NCBI RefSeq assembly: GCF_003253735.1
Contig: NZ_QKYW01000001.1
Span: 186,001 to 250,000, forward strand
DNA from: Pseudomonas sp. URMO17WK12:I2
GTDB taxonomy: Bacteria; Pseudomonadota; Gammaproteobacteria; Pseudomonadales; Pseudomonadaceae
DNA: 64,000 nt
Direction: 5' to 3'
This document shows, in pieces, positions 56,673-64,000 of the stretch. Under the pieces are notes generated by a model, which saw nothing but the letters and a program-made list of their open reading frames with translations, was not told where the DNA came from and made no database searches. The translations under genes and the position numbers were made by a program. The stretch's first letter is position 1, and each line of letters starts with the position of its first letter.

Positions 56673-58034
56673 TCAGGCTATCGCGTCAGGAAAGCGCACC
56701 ACCGCACTGAAGCCCCGCGGGCTGGCATTGCTGAAGCCGATGGAGCCGCCCAGGTGGCGGGTGATCATGCCGACGATGGCCAACCCCAGCCCCGCGCCCT
56801 GGGGGTTGCCGGCACTGTGGAAGCGCTCGCCAAGGCGCGGCAGGCGCGCTTCTTCCACGCCCGGCCCCTGATCGACCACCTGCAGGCGCACACCCTGGCC
56901 TTCCCGGCACACACGCACGCTCACCTCGCTGCCCGGCGAAGAGAAGGTCAGCGCATTGCTGACCAGGTTCTGCAGCAGAATGACGATCAGGCCGCGATCG
57001 CCCTGAATTACTGCTGTCTCTTCAGCTTCCAGGGCCAGGTCGATATGGCGGTTGATCGCCAGTGGTGCCAGATCGGCCAGCTCCTCGCGCACCACGGCGG
57101 TCAGGTCCAGCGGCTGCAGGTTCTGCGACGGAGCCTCCAGGCGCGCCATGGTCAGCAGCTGGCTGGCGATGCGCGTAGCGCGGTGCACGCCGTGCTTGAG
57201 AAACGCCAGGGCCTCTTCGCGCTCCTGGGCGCTCTCGGCTTGCTCCGCGTTGCGCACATGGATTTCCAGAATCGCCAGGGGCGTGCGCAGCTCATGGGCG
57301 GCATCGGCGATAAAGCGCCGCTCGCGTTCGAGCAATGCACGCAGCTGGCTCAATACGTCATCCAGCGCCAGGCGCATGGGTTCCAGCTCCGGCGGCAGCG
57401 GGCCGGCCGGCAGCGGTTCCAGGCTGTGTTCCGGGCGCTCGCGCAGCTGCTGGGCCAGGCGTTGCAACGGGCGCAGGCCCCAGCCGAGCAGCAGCCAGAT
57501 GAACGCGGCCAGCAGCGGCAGACAAATCAGCGTCGGCATCAAGGTGTGCTGGAGAATCTGGTGGATCAGATCCTGGCGCAGGTCTTCACGCTCGCCGACC
57601 CAGATGCGCAGGCCCGCGGCGCTGTCATCGAGCAGCACACCGCACCACTCCTGATCGTTGAAGAAGAACTCGTGAATACCCGGCGGCGGCAACTTGTTCA
57701 GGTGCGGCGCCTGCTCGGAACGCACCAGCAGGTTGCCGTCACGATCCCAAACCTGGAAGGCCAGGTTGATCTCATAGGGATGGGAGAACACGCCCTCGGT
57801 CGAGCGATCCAGGGCGCCATCCAGCGCCTGGCGCACGAATTGCCAGTCGACGGGGCGGCCGTCCGGCTGCTGCAGCATGCCCTGCAACACCCGGGCGGCC
57901 TGTACCAGCTGGGCGTCATAGACCGCTTCGGTCTGCCGGTGGCTGTCGCGCAGGGCGAGCAGTACCAGCGCCAGGCTGCCGGCCAGCACCAGGGCGATGG
58001 TCGGCGCCAGGATGCGCGTGCGGATGGAAATCAT
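56673..58034 (-). CDS. Sensor histidine kinase, PmrB/QseC type
   Basis: An inner-membrane kinase of 453 residues: TM1 (about 10-30), periplasmic domain (about 31-160), TM2 (PTLICLPLLAAFIWLLLGWG), HAMP-like linker, HisKA with the phospho-acceptor in FIADAAHELRTPLAILEIH, and HATPase with G-boxes (QVVDQGPGVEE, GAGLGLAIVGMI). Its start overlaps the regulator stop (ATGA). The periplasmic domain contains an acidic/aromatic segment (HEFFFNDQEWCGVLLDD). Cognate kinase of the adjacent response regulator. Confidence 0.92.
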   Translation of the reverse strand: MISIRTRILAPTIALVLAGSLALVLLALRDSHRQTEAVYDAQLVQAARVLQGMLQQPDGRPVDWQFVRQALDGALDRSTEGVFSHPYEINLAFQVWDRDGNLLVRSEQAPHLNKLPPPGIHEFFFNDQEWCGVLLDDSAAGLRIWVGEREDLRQDLIHQILQHTLMPTLICLPLLAAFIWLLLGWGLRPLQRLAQQLRERPEHSLEPLPAGPLPPELEPMRLALDDVLSQLRALLERERRFIADAAHELRTPLAILEIHVRNAEQAESAQEREEALAFLKHGVHRATRIASQLLTMARLEAPSQNLQPLDLTAVVREELADLAPLAINRHIDLALEAEETAVIQGDRGLIVILLQNLVSNALTFSSPGSEVSVRVCREGQGVRLQVVDQGPGVEEARLPRLGERFHSAGNPQGAGLGLAIVGMITRHLGGSIGFSNASPRGFSAVVRFPDAIA

Positions 58035-58705
58035 GGTTTCTGCTCCACCAGGTAACCGACTCCGCGTACGGTGCGAATCAGTTCGCTGCACAGCTTGCGG
58101 CGCAGGTTGTGAATCAGTACTTCCAGGGTGTTGCCAGGGCCGCTTTCCTGCCAGCCATACAGGGCACTGGCAAGGCGCTCGCGGGTCACCACCACGCCGG
58201 GGCGAATCAGCAACTGGTGCAGCAGCTGATACTCCATGGGCGTCATCGCCACACTGCGACCCTGGTAGCGCACCTCCTGGGTAGACGGATCCAGCGTCAC
58301 GCCAGCGAACTCCAGTACCGGTTGCACCCGGCCCTGGCTCCGGCGCAGCAGGGCGCGGATGCGCGCCTTGAGCTCTTCAGGGTCGAAGGGTTTGACCAGG
58401 TAATCGTCGGCGCCGGCATCCAGCCCCTGGATGCGATCGTCCATGGCGTCGCGGGCGGTCAGCACCAGCACCGGCACGGCGTTCTCGCTGCGCGCACGCA
58501 GCTGACGCAGCAAGGTCATGCCATCCAGGCGCGGCAGGCCGAGATCGAGCAGCACCAGGTCGAACTGTTCGCTGCGCAGCGCGTGGGCGGCTTCGAGGCC
58601 GTCCTCCAGCCAGTCCAGCGTATAGCCCTCGCCACGCAAGGCCACGCGAATGCCCCGCGCCAGGGCACGATCATCTTCAACCAGCAGGACACGCAAGGCA
58701 CGCAC
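58031..58705 (-). CDS. Response regulator, OmpR/PmrA/QseB type
   Basis: A 224-residue regulator. Receiver domain (VLLVEDDRALARGIRVAL, phospho-acceptor Asp in LVLLDLGLPRLDG, switch Lys in YLVKPFDPEEL) and a winged-helix DNA-binding domain (about 125-222, VVVTRERLASALYGW, TVRGVGYLVE). Sequence style is that of PmrA and QseB. A PmrA-type hexamer repeat lies 79 bases upstream and 48 bases before the divergent PepSY gene, so the regulator probably controls both directions. Confidence 0.93.
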   Translation of the reverse strand: MRALRVLLVEDDRALARGIRVALRGEGYTLDWLEDGLEAAHALRSEQFDLVLLDLGLPRLDGMTLLRQLRARSENAVPVLVLTARDAMDDRIQGLDAGADDYLVKPFDPEELKARIRALLRRSQGRVQPVLEFAGVTLDPSTQEVRYQGRSVAMTPMEYQLLHQLLIRPGVVVTRERLASALYGWQESGPGNTLEVLIHNLRRKLCSELIRTVRGVGYLVEQKP

Positions 58706-58783
58706 CTCGTCATCGATAAAACGGCGCCATCATGCGCCGCTGCCAGCGCAATTGGCAGTGTTAGATGTTACCGGCCTTTGCCC

Positions 58784-58800
58784 ATTAAGACTTTCCTAAG
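58784..58800. promoter_or_regulatory. PmrA-type response-regulator box
   Basis: ATTAAG, five bases (ACTTT), then CCTAAG: two hexamers on an 11-base period. On the other strand it reads CTTAGG-N5-CTTAAT, close to the known PmrA consensus YTTAAK-N5-YTTAAK. It lies in the divergent gap between the regulator and the PepSY operon. Confidence 0.65.
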
Positions 58801-58847
58801 CTTCGCGTCGCAAGGTGCTCCTGACCACCATCATGAGGAGTCTCACC

Positions 58848-59114
58848 ATGCGTTACATCGCGCTTTTCGCCCTGCTGCTGGGCAGCCCGCTGGCCATGGC
58901 CAGCACCGAATGCACCACTGCCGATCGTTCCACCTGGCAGGACCCGGATCAGTTCCAGGCCAAGCTCAAGGAACAGGGTTACCAGATCAGCAAGTTCAAG
59001 GTCACCAAGGGCAACTGCTACGAGATCTACGGGTTCGACAAGGACAAGCGCAAGGTCGAGATCTACCACGATCCGGTTAGCGGCAAGGCCATCAAGACCG
59101 AGATCGAAGACTGA
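58848..59114 (+). CDS. PepSY-domain periplasmic protein
   Basis: An 88-residue exported protein with a signal peptide (YIALFALLLGSPLAMA). The rest is one PepSY_2-type domain: LKEQGYQISKFKVTKGNCYEIYGFDKDK and VEIYHDPVSGKAI in outline. Two Cys (CTTADR, GNCYE) may form a disulfide. GAGGAG precedes the ATG at 58848. Its stop overlaps the start of the cytochrome b561 gene, with which such proteins often pair. Confidence 0.9.
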   Translation: MRYIALFALLLGSPLAMASTECTTADRSTWQDPDQFQAKLKEQGYQISKFKVTKGNCYEIYGFDKDKRKVEIYHDPVSGKAIKTEIED

Positions 59115-59653
59115 TGCACGCGGCGACGATACGACTCTGGGATCCCCTGATCCGGCTGTTCCATGTGTCGGTGGCCGGGGTCTTCGTCGCCAACTATTTC
59201 TTTACCGAGGAAGGTGACGACTGGCACACCTGGCTCGGCTACTACGCCTGCGCCTGGCTGGCGGTGCGCCTGGCGTGGGGCTTCGTCGGCCCGCGCAGTG
59301 CGCGCTGGACGGACTTCTGGCCGACCCGCGCGCGCTTGCGCGAACACCTGGCTCTGGTCTTCAAGAGGGAGCCGCACCGTCGCCTCGGTCACTCACCGAT
59401 TGGCGCCCTGGTGATGCTGCTGATGATGAGCGCCATCGCCACCCTCGGCATCAGCGGCTTTCTGATGCAGGAGGTCGATGCCCTGTGGGGCGCCGACTGG
59501 CCGCTCACCCTGCATGCCTGGGCTGCCAACGGCCTGGCGACACTGGTCGTCGTCCACATGTCCGCGGCCGTGATCGAAAGCCTGCACCTGCGTGAGAACC
59601 TGCCGTTGTCGATGATCACCGGTAAACGCCGCGCCCCTTCCGAACATCGCTGA
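59114..59653 (+). CDS. Cytochrome b561-type membrane protein
   Basis: A 179-residue inner-membrane protein with four helices and the histidines of a b-type dihaem protein (LFHVSVAGVFVANYF, DWHTWLGYYACAWLAVRL, ATLGISGF, LTLHAWAANGLATLVVVHMS). The sequence begins IRLWDPLIRLFHVS, as in PepSY-linked b561 proteins. It probably moves electrons between quinol and a periplasmic partner. The next gene starts ten bases later. Confidence 0.92.
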   Translation: MHAATIRLWDPLIRLFHVSVAGVFVANYFFTEEGDDWHTWLGYYACAWLAVRLAWGFVGPRSARWTDFWPTRARLREHLALVFKREPHRRLGHSPIGALVMLLMMSAIATLGISGFLMQEVDALWGADWPLTLHAWAANGLATLVVVHMSAAVIESLHLRENLPLSMITGKRRAPSEHR

Positions 59654-59663
59654 GACTCGACCC

Positions 59664-61334
59664 ATGCTGACCCTGCTTGCGCCTCGCCGTGCCAGCGCCC
59701 CGCGCGCCTGGCTGTCGCTGCTTGCCCTGGCCACCCTGAGCTGCGCCCTGCTGCTCGCCGATGATTTCCTGCAGCAGCTGTTCACCGCCAACAACCACGC
59801 CGAGCTGGAAGCGGGCTACGTGGCCGTGCTCTGGCTGTTCAGCCTGGGGCTGTGGCTGTGCAACCTGCGCTGGCTGAGCATGGGCATCCTGACACTGTTC
59901 GCGGTGATGCAACTGATGCAGCTGGCCAACATCAGCTTTTTTGGCGAACCGCTGACCGCCATCGACATCCAGTCGCTGCTCAACGACCCTGGCGAAGTGC
60001 GCGAGACCGCCGCCCACAGCCTGGCCCAACATTGGCCGGTGCTGCTCTGCGTGGGCATTCCCTACGGCCTGCTGCTGGCCCTGCACTGGCGCCTGCCCGG
60101 CCGGGTCAGCCTGCCGCAGAGCCGCTGGGCGCTGCTGCTGATCGCCGTGGTGCTGCTCTCCAAACCCTATCGCGCCACCTACCGCAACCTCGATTCCTTC
60201 GCCGCCAGCCCGAGCCGCAGCGCCCTGCATAACAACCTCAACGTGTTCTCCGCCTGGGCGGTGCACCTGGCATTCAAGCCAGAGGTGCAGTTGCCGCCCA
60301 CATCCTTCGCGCCCTATGCACTGAGCCCGAGCATGAGCGAGGTCAAACACGTCTGGCTGGTGGTCGCCGATTCGCTGCGCAGCGATCGTCTCGGCGTGTT
60401 CGGCTACGACCGGGACACCACGCCGAAACTGGCCACCTACCTGCGCGAGCATCCCAGCGCCTTCGTACGCCCCGGCATCGCCGCCGGGGTGGCCACCGAT
60501 GTCAGCCTGCCCTACCTGATCAACCCGATTCGCGAGCCTGGCAAGGATGCGCTGCTGCGCACCGGCGACATCAACCTGTTCCGCTTCGCCAAGCAGGCGG
60601 GCTTTCGCACCCACTGGATTTCTTCCCAGGAGTCCAAACTGCTGGCCAACCTGGGCAGCCGTTACCTGGACGTGTCGATCACCCGCGAAGACCACCCGGT
60701 GCGCTTCCTCAAACAACAGGATCGCGCCCTGCTCGACGTGCTCGACGCGCAGCGCTGGGCCGAGCGCAACTTCGTGGTGCTCAACCTGCGCACCGCGCAC
60801 CTGCCCTACGCGCAGAACTACCGCCATGAAAAGACCCCGGCCCCCTGGGTTGATGAAGGCCCGAACGGCCAGAGCAATGCCTATGACAACTCGGTGCATT
60901 ACCTGGACAGCCTGCTGGCCGAGGTGATCGCCGACTTCGACCGCCTGGAGGGCGAGCGTTACCTGATCATCACCGGCGACCACGGCCAGCGCCTCGGTGA
61001 GGGCGGCAACTGGGGCCACAACGACCTGGTGCCGGAAGTCAGCGACGTGCCGGTGATCGTCATCGGCCGCGAGGCCAAGGCCGAGACCATGGCCAGCCTG
61101 TCGGCCGAGCGCTGGATCAGCCACTACGAGGCCGGCAAGTGGCTGGCCGCGCGCCTCGGCACGCGCATCCACAACCCCAACCTGCGCCCCAACGAGCACT
61201 TCGTGCACGGCAAGCTGCTGTTCACCGACAACTTCATCCAGCGCGTCTGCGAGACGCCCGATGGCCTGGTTCACCAGCCGCCACAGCTGCTGAGCATGCT
61301 GCTCAAGCAGCCCGAGGCGCGCTGCGAAGGTTGA
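59664..61334 (+). CDS. Sulfatase-superfamily membrane protein, phosphoethanolamine-transferase-like
   Basis: A 556-residue protein: about five membrane helices (to residue ~190), then a periplasmic alkaline-phosphatase-type domain. Metal motifs: VVADSLRSDRLGVFGYDRDT near residue 230 (Asp ligand, with Ser in the nucleophile place where EptA has Thr), the EptA-like YDNSVHYLDSLLAEVI, and ITGDHGQRLGEGGNWGHN. These resemble lipid A phosphoethanolamine transferases more than true sulfatases, which need CxPSR. In operon with PepSY and b561 genes behind a PmrA-type box, a lipid A or glycan modification role is plausible. Substrate not proven. Confidence 0.82.
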   Translation: MLTLLAPRRASAPRAWLSLLALATLSCALLLADDFLQQLFTANNHAELEAGYVAVLWLFSLGLWLCNLRWLSMGILTLFAVMQLMQLANISFFGEPLTAIDIQSLLNDPGEVRETAAHSLAQHWPVLLCVGIPYGLLLALHWRLPGRVSLPQSRWALLLIAVVLLSKPYRATYRNLDSFAASPSRSALHNNLNVFSAWAVHLAFKPEVQLPPTSFAPYALSPSMSEVKHVWLVVADSLRSDRLGVFGYDRDTTPKLATYLREHPSAFVRPGIAAGVATDVSLPYLINPIREPGKDALLRTGDINLFRFAKQAGFRTHWISSQESKLLANLGSRYLDVSITREDHPVRFLKQQDRALLDVLDAQRWAERNFVVLNLRTAHLPYAQNYRHEKTPAPWVDEGPNGQSNAYDNSVHYLDSLLAEVIADFDRLEGERYLIITGDHGQRLGEGGNWGHNDLVPEVSDVPVIVIGREAKAETMASLSAERWISHYEAGKWLAARLGTRIHNPNLRPNEHFVHGKLLFTDNFIQRVCETPDGLVHQPPQLLSMLLKQPEARCEG

Positions 61335-61359
61335 ACCTGGCCGCGGGCGGCAAGGCGCC

Positions 61360-62595
61360 TCAGCCCACCCGGTGGGCCACGGCCGCCTTGCCTGCGGCGC
61401 GCTCGCGGAAGGTCAGCAGGAAGGCCAGCAACACGCCGGCCGAGAACACCGCAGGGAACAGCCAGATGCTGCGCCAGTCGTGCAGCCCCGCAGTGGCGTA
61501 GTGATCGGACACCGCGCCGGCGACCCAGAAGCCGATCAGCATGCCGACGCCATAGGTGGCCAGGGTGATCAGGCCCTGGGCCGAACTCTTGATGCTCTCG
61601 CCGGCCTTGCCGTCGGTGTAGATCTGCCCGGAAACGAAGAAGAAGTCGTAGCACACACCGTGCAGCACGATCCCCGCGACCAGAAAGGCCACCAACTCGC
61701 CGCTGTTACCGTAGGCGAACAGCACATAGCGCAGCGCCCACGCCGCCATGCCCACCAGCAGGGTCGCCTTGATCCCGAAGCGCTTGATGAACAGCGGCAA
61801 CAGCAGCATGAACAGCACTTCGGAAACCTGCCCGAGGGTCATCATGCCGGTGGGGTTGGCAACGCCGATCTCGGTCAGGAACAGGTTGGCGTTCTGGTAG
61901 TAGAAGGCCAGCGGAATGCAGATCAGGATCGAAGCCAGAAAGAAGGTCGCGAAGCCGCGGTCCTTGAGCATCTGCAGGGCATCCAGGCCAAGCAGGCGCT
62001 TGAGGCCGGTGTGCTGGCCGGGCACCGGCGGGGTGGCCGGCAGGCTGAAACTGTACAGGCCGAGCAGCAGCGAAGCCCCGGCGCAGAGCAGGAAGGTGTT
62101 GCGCAGCGCCCCATCGGCGATGGCCTGCTGGGCGTCCCAGGCGAACACGAAGCTGATCACCAGGCCGGCGACGATCCAGCCCAGCGTGCCCCACACCCGC
62201 ACCCGGGAAAACTGCGCCGCCGGGTCGCTCAACTGGCGGAACGCCACGGCGTTGACCAGCCCGAGGGTGGGCATGTAGACCACCATGTAGCCGAGCACCA
62301 GCGGGTAGAAGGTGGCGAAGTCCTCGGCGCGGTAGAGCTGGTAGAGCAGTACCGCGCCGCCCAGGTGCAACACCGCCAGCAACCGTTCGGCGTTGACGAA
62401 GCGGTCGGCGATCAGCCCGACCACGAAGGGCGCCAAAATCGCCCCCCAGGACTGGGTCGCGTAGGCCATGCCGATCTGCCCGCCACTGGCCTCCAGGGTA
62501 CGGCCGAGAAAGGTGCCCAGGGTGACGAACCAGCCGCCCCAGATGAAGAACTGGAGAAACATCATCACGCCCAGCCTGACAGTCAAAGTGCTCAT
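61360..62595 (-). CDS. MFS transporter, nucleoside/sugar:H+ symporter type
   Basis: A 411-residue inner-membrane carrier with 12 helices. It resembles the NupG/XapB family: RLGVMMFLQFFIWGGWFVTLG at helix 1, FSRVRVWGTLGWIVAGLVIS and GQVSEVLFMLLLPLFIKRFG are characteristic. AAGGAT precedes the ATG at 62595. An ATG at 62619 is possible. It lies downstream of two sugar-type enzymes on the same strand, so it probably imports their substrate (a sugar, inositol-like or nucleoside compound). Confidence 0.9.
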   Translation of the reverse strand: MSTLTVRLGVMMFLQFFIWGGWFVTLGTFLGRTLEASGGQIGMAYATQSWGAILAPFVVGLIADRFVNAERLLAVLHLGGAVLLYQLYRAEDFATFYPLVLGYMVVYMPTLGLVNAVAFRQLSDPAAQFSRVRVWGTLGWIVAGLVISFVFAWDAQQAIADGALRNTFLLCAGASLLLGLYSFSLPATPPVPGQHTGLKRLLGLDALQMLKDRGFATFFLASILICIPLAFYYQNANLFLTEIGVANPTGMMTLGQVSEVLFMLLLPLFIKRFGIKATLLVGMAAWALRYVLFAYGNSGELVAFLVAGIVLHGVCYDFFFVSGQIYTDGKAGESIKSSAQGLITLATYGVGMLIGFWVAGAVSDHYATAGLHDWRSIWLFPAVFSAGVLLAFLLTFRERAAGKAAVAHRVG

Positions 62596-62637
62596 GTTCT
62601 TATCCTTGTTGTTGTTCACGAGACAGCGTTAAACGAT

Positions 62638-63705
62638 CTACTTCAAGCCAAGCAGCCCCCGGTTGCGCGAGGTGCTGCTGGCGACCCCAGCGAAATCGTC
62701 GAAGGCGCGTTCGGCGCGGGTGATCAGCTGGCGCTCGATGAACGCCGCGCCCTCGGCAGCGCCCTGGGCGGAATCCTTGAGGCAGCACTCCCACTCCAGC
62801 ACCGCCCAGCCGGCGTAGCCGTACTGGGTGAGCTTGCTGAAGATCGCCTTGAAGTCGATCTGCCCATCGCCCAGGGAACGGAAACGCCCCGGGCGATCGA
62901 CCCACGCCTGGTAACCGCCATACACCCCGGCACGGGCATCGGGCCGGAACTCGGCATCCTTGACGTGGAACATGCGGATGCGCGGGTGGTAACGGTCGAT
63001 GAAGCCCAGGTAGTCCATCTGCTGCAGCAGCATGTGGCTGGGGTCGTAGAGAATGTTCGCCCGCGGGTGGTCGCCAACGGCGGCCAGAAAGCGTTCGAAG
63101 GTGACACCGTCGTGCAGGTCCTCGCTGGGGTGCAGCTCGTAGCAGAGGTCGACACCCGCCTCGTCGAAGGCTTCGAGGATCGGCAGCCAGCGCCGTGCCA
63201 GCTCGGCGAAGCCCTCCTCCACCAGGCCCGCCGGGCGCTGCGGCCAGGGGTACAGATAGGGCCACAGCAGCGCACCGGAGAAGGTCGCGTGGGCCGCCAG
63301 GCCAAGGCGCCGGCTGGCCCGGGCGGCGAGCTTCAACTGGTCGACGGCCCATTCGGTACGCGCCTGCGGGCGGCCCCGCAGTGGCACCGGGGCGAAGTCG
63401 TCGAACAGGTTGTCGAAGGCCGGGTGCACGGCCACCAGCTGGCCTTGCAGGTGAGTGGACAGTTCGCTGATCTCGACCCCGGCCTCGGCGCAGATGCCTT
63501 TGAGCTCGTCGCAGTAGGTCTGGCTCTCGGCGGCGCGCTGCAGGTCGATGCACTGCGGGCCCAGGGTCGGTAGCTGGATGCCCTTGTAGCCGAGCGAGGC
63601 CGCCCAGCGAGCCTGGTTGGCGAGCGTATCGAACGGCGCTTCGGCCGCCAGGAACTGGGCGAGGAAAATACCGGGGCCGCGGATGCCCCCTGTCTTGGCT
63701 GTCAT
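62638..63705 (-). CDS. Sugar phosphate isomerase/epimerase family TIM-barrel protein
   Basis: A 355-residue AP-endonuclease-2-fold enzyme as in IolE, IolH or xylose-isomerase-like proteins. Metal-site motifs: LCYELHPSEDLHD, NILYDPSHMLLQQMDY, MFHVKDAEFRPD and a final Glu in WAVLEWECCLKD. The start at 63705 overlaps the stop of the next gene (ATGA) and has GGGAG upstream. The coupled dehydrogenase and the MFS gene indicate a sugar or cyclitol catabolic set. Substrate unknown. Confidence 0.9.
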   Translation of the reverse strand: MTAKTGGIRGPGIFLAQFLAAEAPFDTLANQARWAASLGYKGIQLPTLGPQCIDLQRAAESQTYCDELKGICAEAGVEISELSTHLQGQLVAVHPAFDNLFDDFAPVPLRGRPQARTEWAVDQLKLAARASRRLGLAAHATFSGALLWPYLYPWPQRPAGLVEEGFAELARRWLPILEAFDEAGVDLCYELHPSEDLHDGVTFERFLAAVGDHPRANILYDPSHMLLQQMDYLGFIDRYHPRIRMFHVKDAEFRPDARAGVYGGYQAWVDRPGRFRSLGDGQIDFKAIFSKLTQYGYAGWAVLEWECCLKDSAQGAAEGAAFIERQLITRAERAFDDFAGVASSTSRNRGLLGLK

Positions 63706-64000
63706 GGGTACGCTCCCAAGGGTGTCCATTTTGCCTCGCTGGTGTGGCTGGCCAGCGCTGCTTCGATAAAGGCCATGCCGCGTACGCCAGTCTCGATGCC
63801 GGGCAAGGCGGCAGCGGCGCTGCGGGAACCGCCAATCGCCAGGGCGAAGTCGGCGTACAGATTGGCCATGGCTTCCAGATAACCTTCGGGATGACCGGCA
63901 GGCAGGCGAATGCGCCGCAGCGCTTCGTCACACAACCAGCCATGGTTGGCCCCGGCGCGCAGCACGCGCATGGGCTGATCGAGGGCGCGATGAATCAGGC
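63702..64000 (-). CDS. Gfo/Idh/MocA-type oxidoreductase, C-terminal fragment (N-terminus outside window)
   Basis: The last ~98 residues of a longer protein. The segments RIRLPAGHPEGYLEAMANLYADFALAI in outline and GVRGMAFIEAALAS are those of the C-terminus of Gfo/Idh/MocA NAD(P)-dependent sugar dehydrogenases. It is open to the window edge. Its stop overlaps the isomerase start. Such a dehydrogenase with an isomerase and an MFS carrier is a frequent inositol/sugar pathway layout. Confidence 0.85.
   Translation of the reverse strand, partial: LIHRALDQPMRVLRAGANHGWLCDEALRRIRLPAGHPEGYLEAMANLYADFALAIGGSRSAAAALPGIETGVRGMAFIEAALASHTSEAKWTPLGAYP

Noticed and set aside
59664..61334. True sulfatase
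   Set aside because: The CxPSR or SxPSR motif needed for formylglycine formation is absent, and the sequence is closer to phosphoethanolamine transferases.

Overview
The window is a GC-rich chromosomal segment of a Pseudomonas species (sensu lato). Gene content and order support this. The block ladS, thiD, thiE, hemL, Sel1 gene, DUF1820 gene, miaB, phoH-like, ybeY, corC, lnt, ydcF-like, leuS, lptE, holA follows the order I recall from P. aeruginosa. The short block ndvB, dapE, rlmA and the block arsC-like, dapD, csdA, csdE, tcdA are also Pseudomonas arrangements. No tRNA, rRNA, CRISPR array, prophage or intact insertion sequence was seen. Nearly all of it is housekeeping or conserved accessory chromosome.

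Layout. 1-5.5 kb: a truncated PctA-type chemoreceptor, dapC, and a methyltransferase paired with a haem-oxygenase-like diiron protein. 5.8-9.6 kb: a stress-type cluster (manganese catalase, DUF892 ferritin-like protein, a small unknown, DUF4142, OBAP lipoprotein). 9.6-31.7 kb: the ladS to holA core block, with an orphan siderophore-type binding protein between ladS and thiD, a short arfA with its internal hairpin, a lytic transglycosylase and an acyl-CoA dehydrogenase. 31.7-32.3 kb: a structured repeat. 32.3-43.5 kb: Na+/H+ antiporter, arsC-like, dapD, csdA-csdE, a MITE-like element, tcdA, ndvB, dapE, rlmA. 43.5-50.6 kb: pntAA-pntAB-pntB, a DUF1127 gene with repeated operator-like motifs, and a DUF2388/DUF2388/DUF4105 group. 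50.8-56.6 kb: a compact four-gene locus that looks like a polysaccharide synthesis and export machine. 56.7-61.3 kb: a PmrAB/QseBC-type two-component system divergent from a PepSY, cytochrome b561, phosphoethanolamine-transferase-like operon. 61.4-64 kb: the end of a sugar or cyclitol utilisation cluster (MFS transporter, TIM-barrel isomerase, Gfo/Idh/MocA dehydrogenase cut by the window edge).

How the genes work together. DapC, DapD and DapE are three consecutive enzymes of the succinylase branch of lysine and diaminopimelate synthesis. CsdA, CsdE and TcdA form a sulfur-transfer and tRNA ct6A set. Lnt and LptE act in outer-membrane lipoprotein and LPS assembly. LadS (signalling), NdvB (beta-glucan) and the 50.8-56.6 kb locus all point to surface and biofilm control.

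The most interesting candidate system is 50775-56618. It comprises a zinc-knuckle protein with a degenerate GGDEF domain that keeps the c-di-GMP I-site pattern, a processive GT2 synthase without a PilZ domain, a TolC-like outer-membrane channel fused to a putative glycoside-hydrolase TIM barrel, and an HlyD-like adaptor. I infer a c-di-GMP-gated exopolysaccharide pathway that uses TolC/HlyD export. I do not recognise it as a named system.
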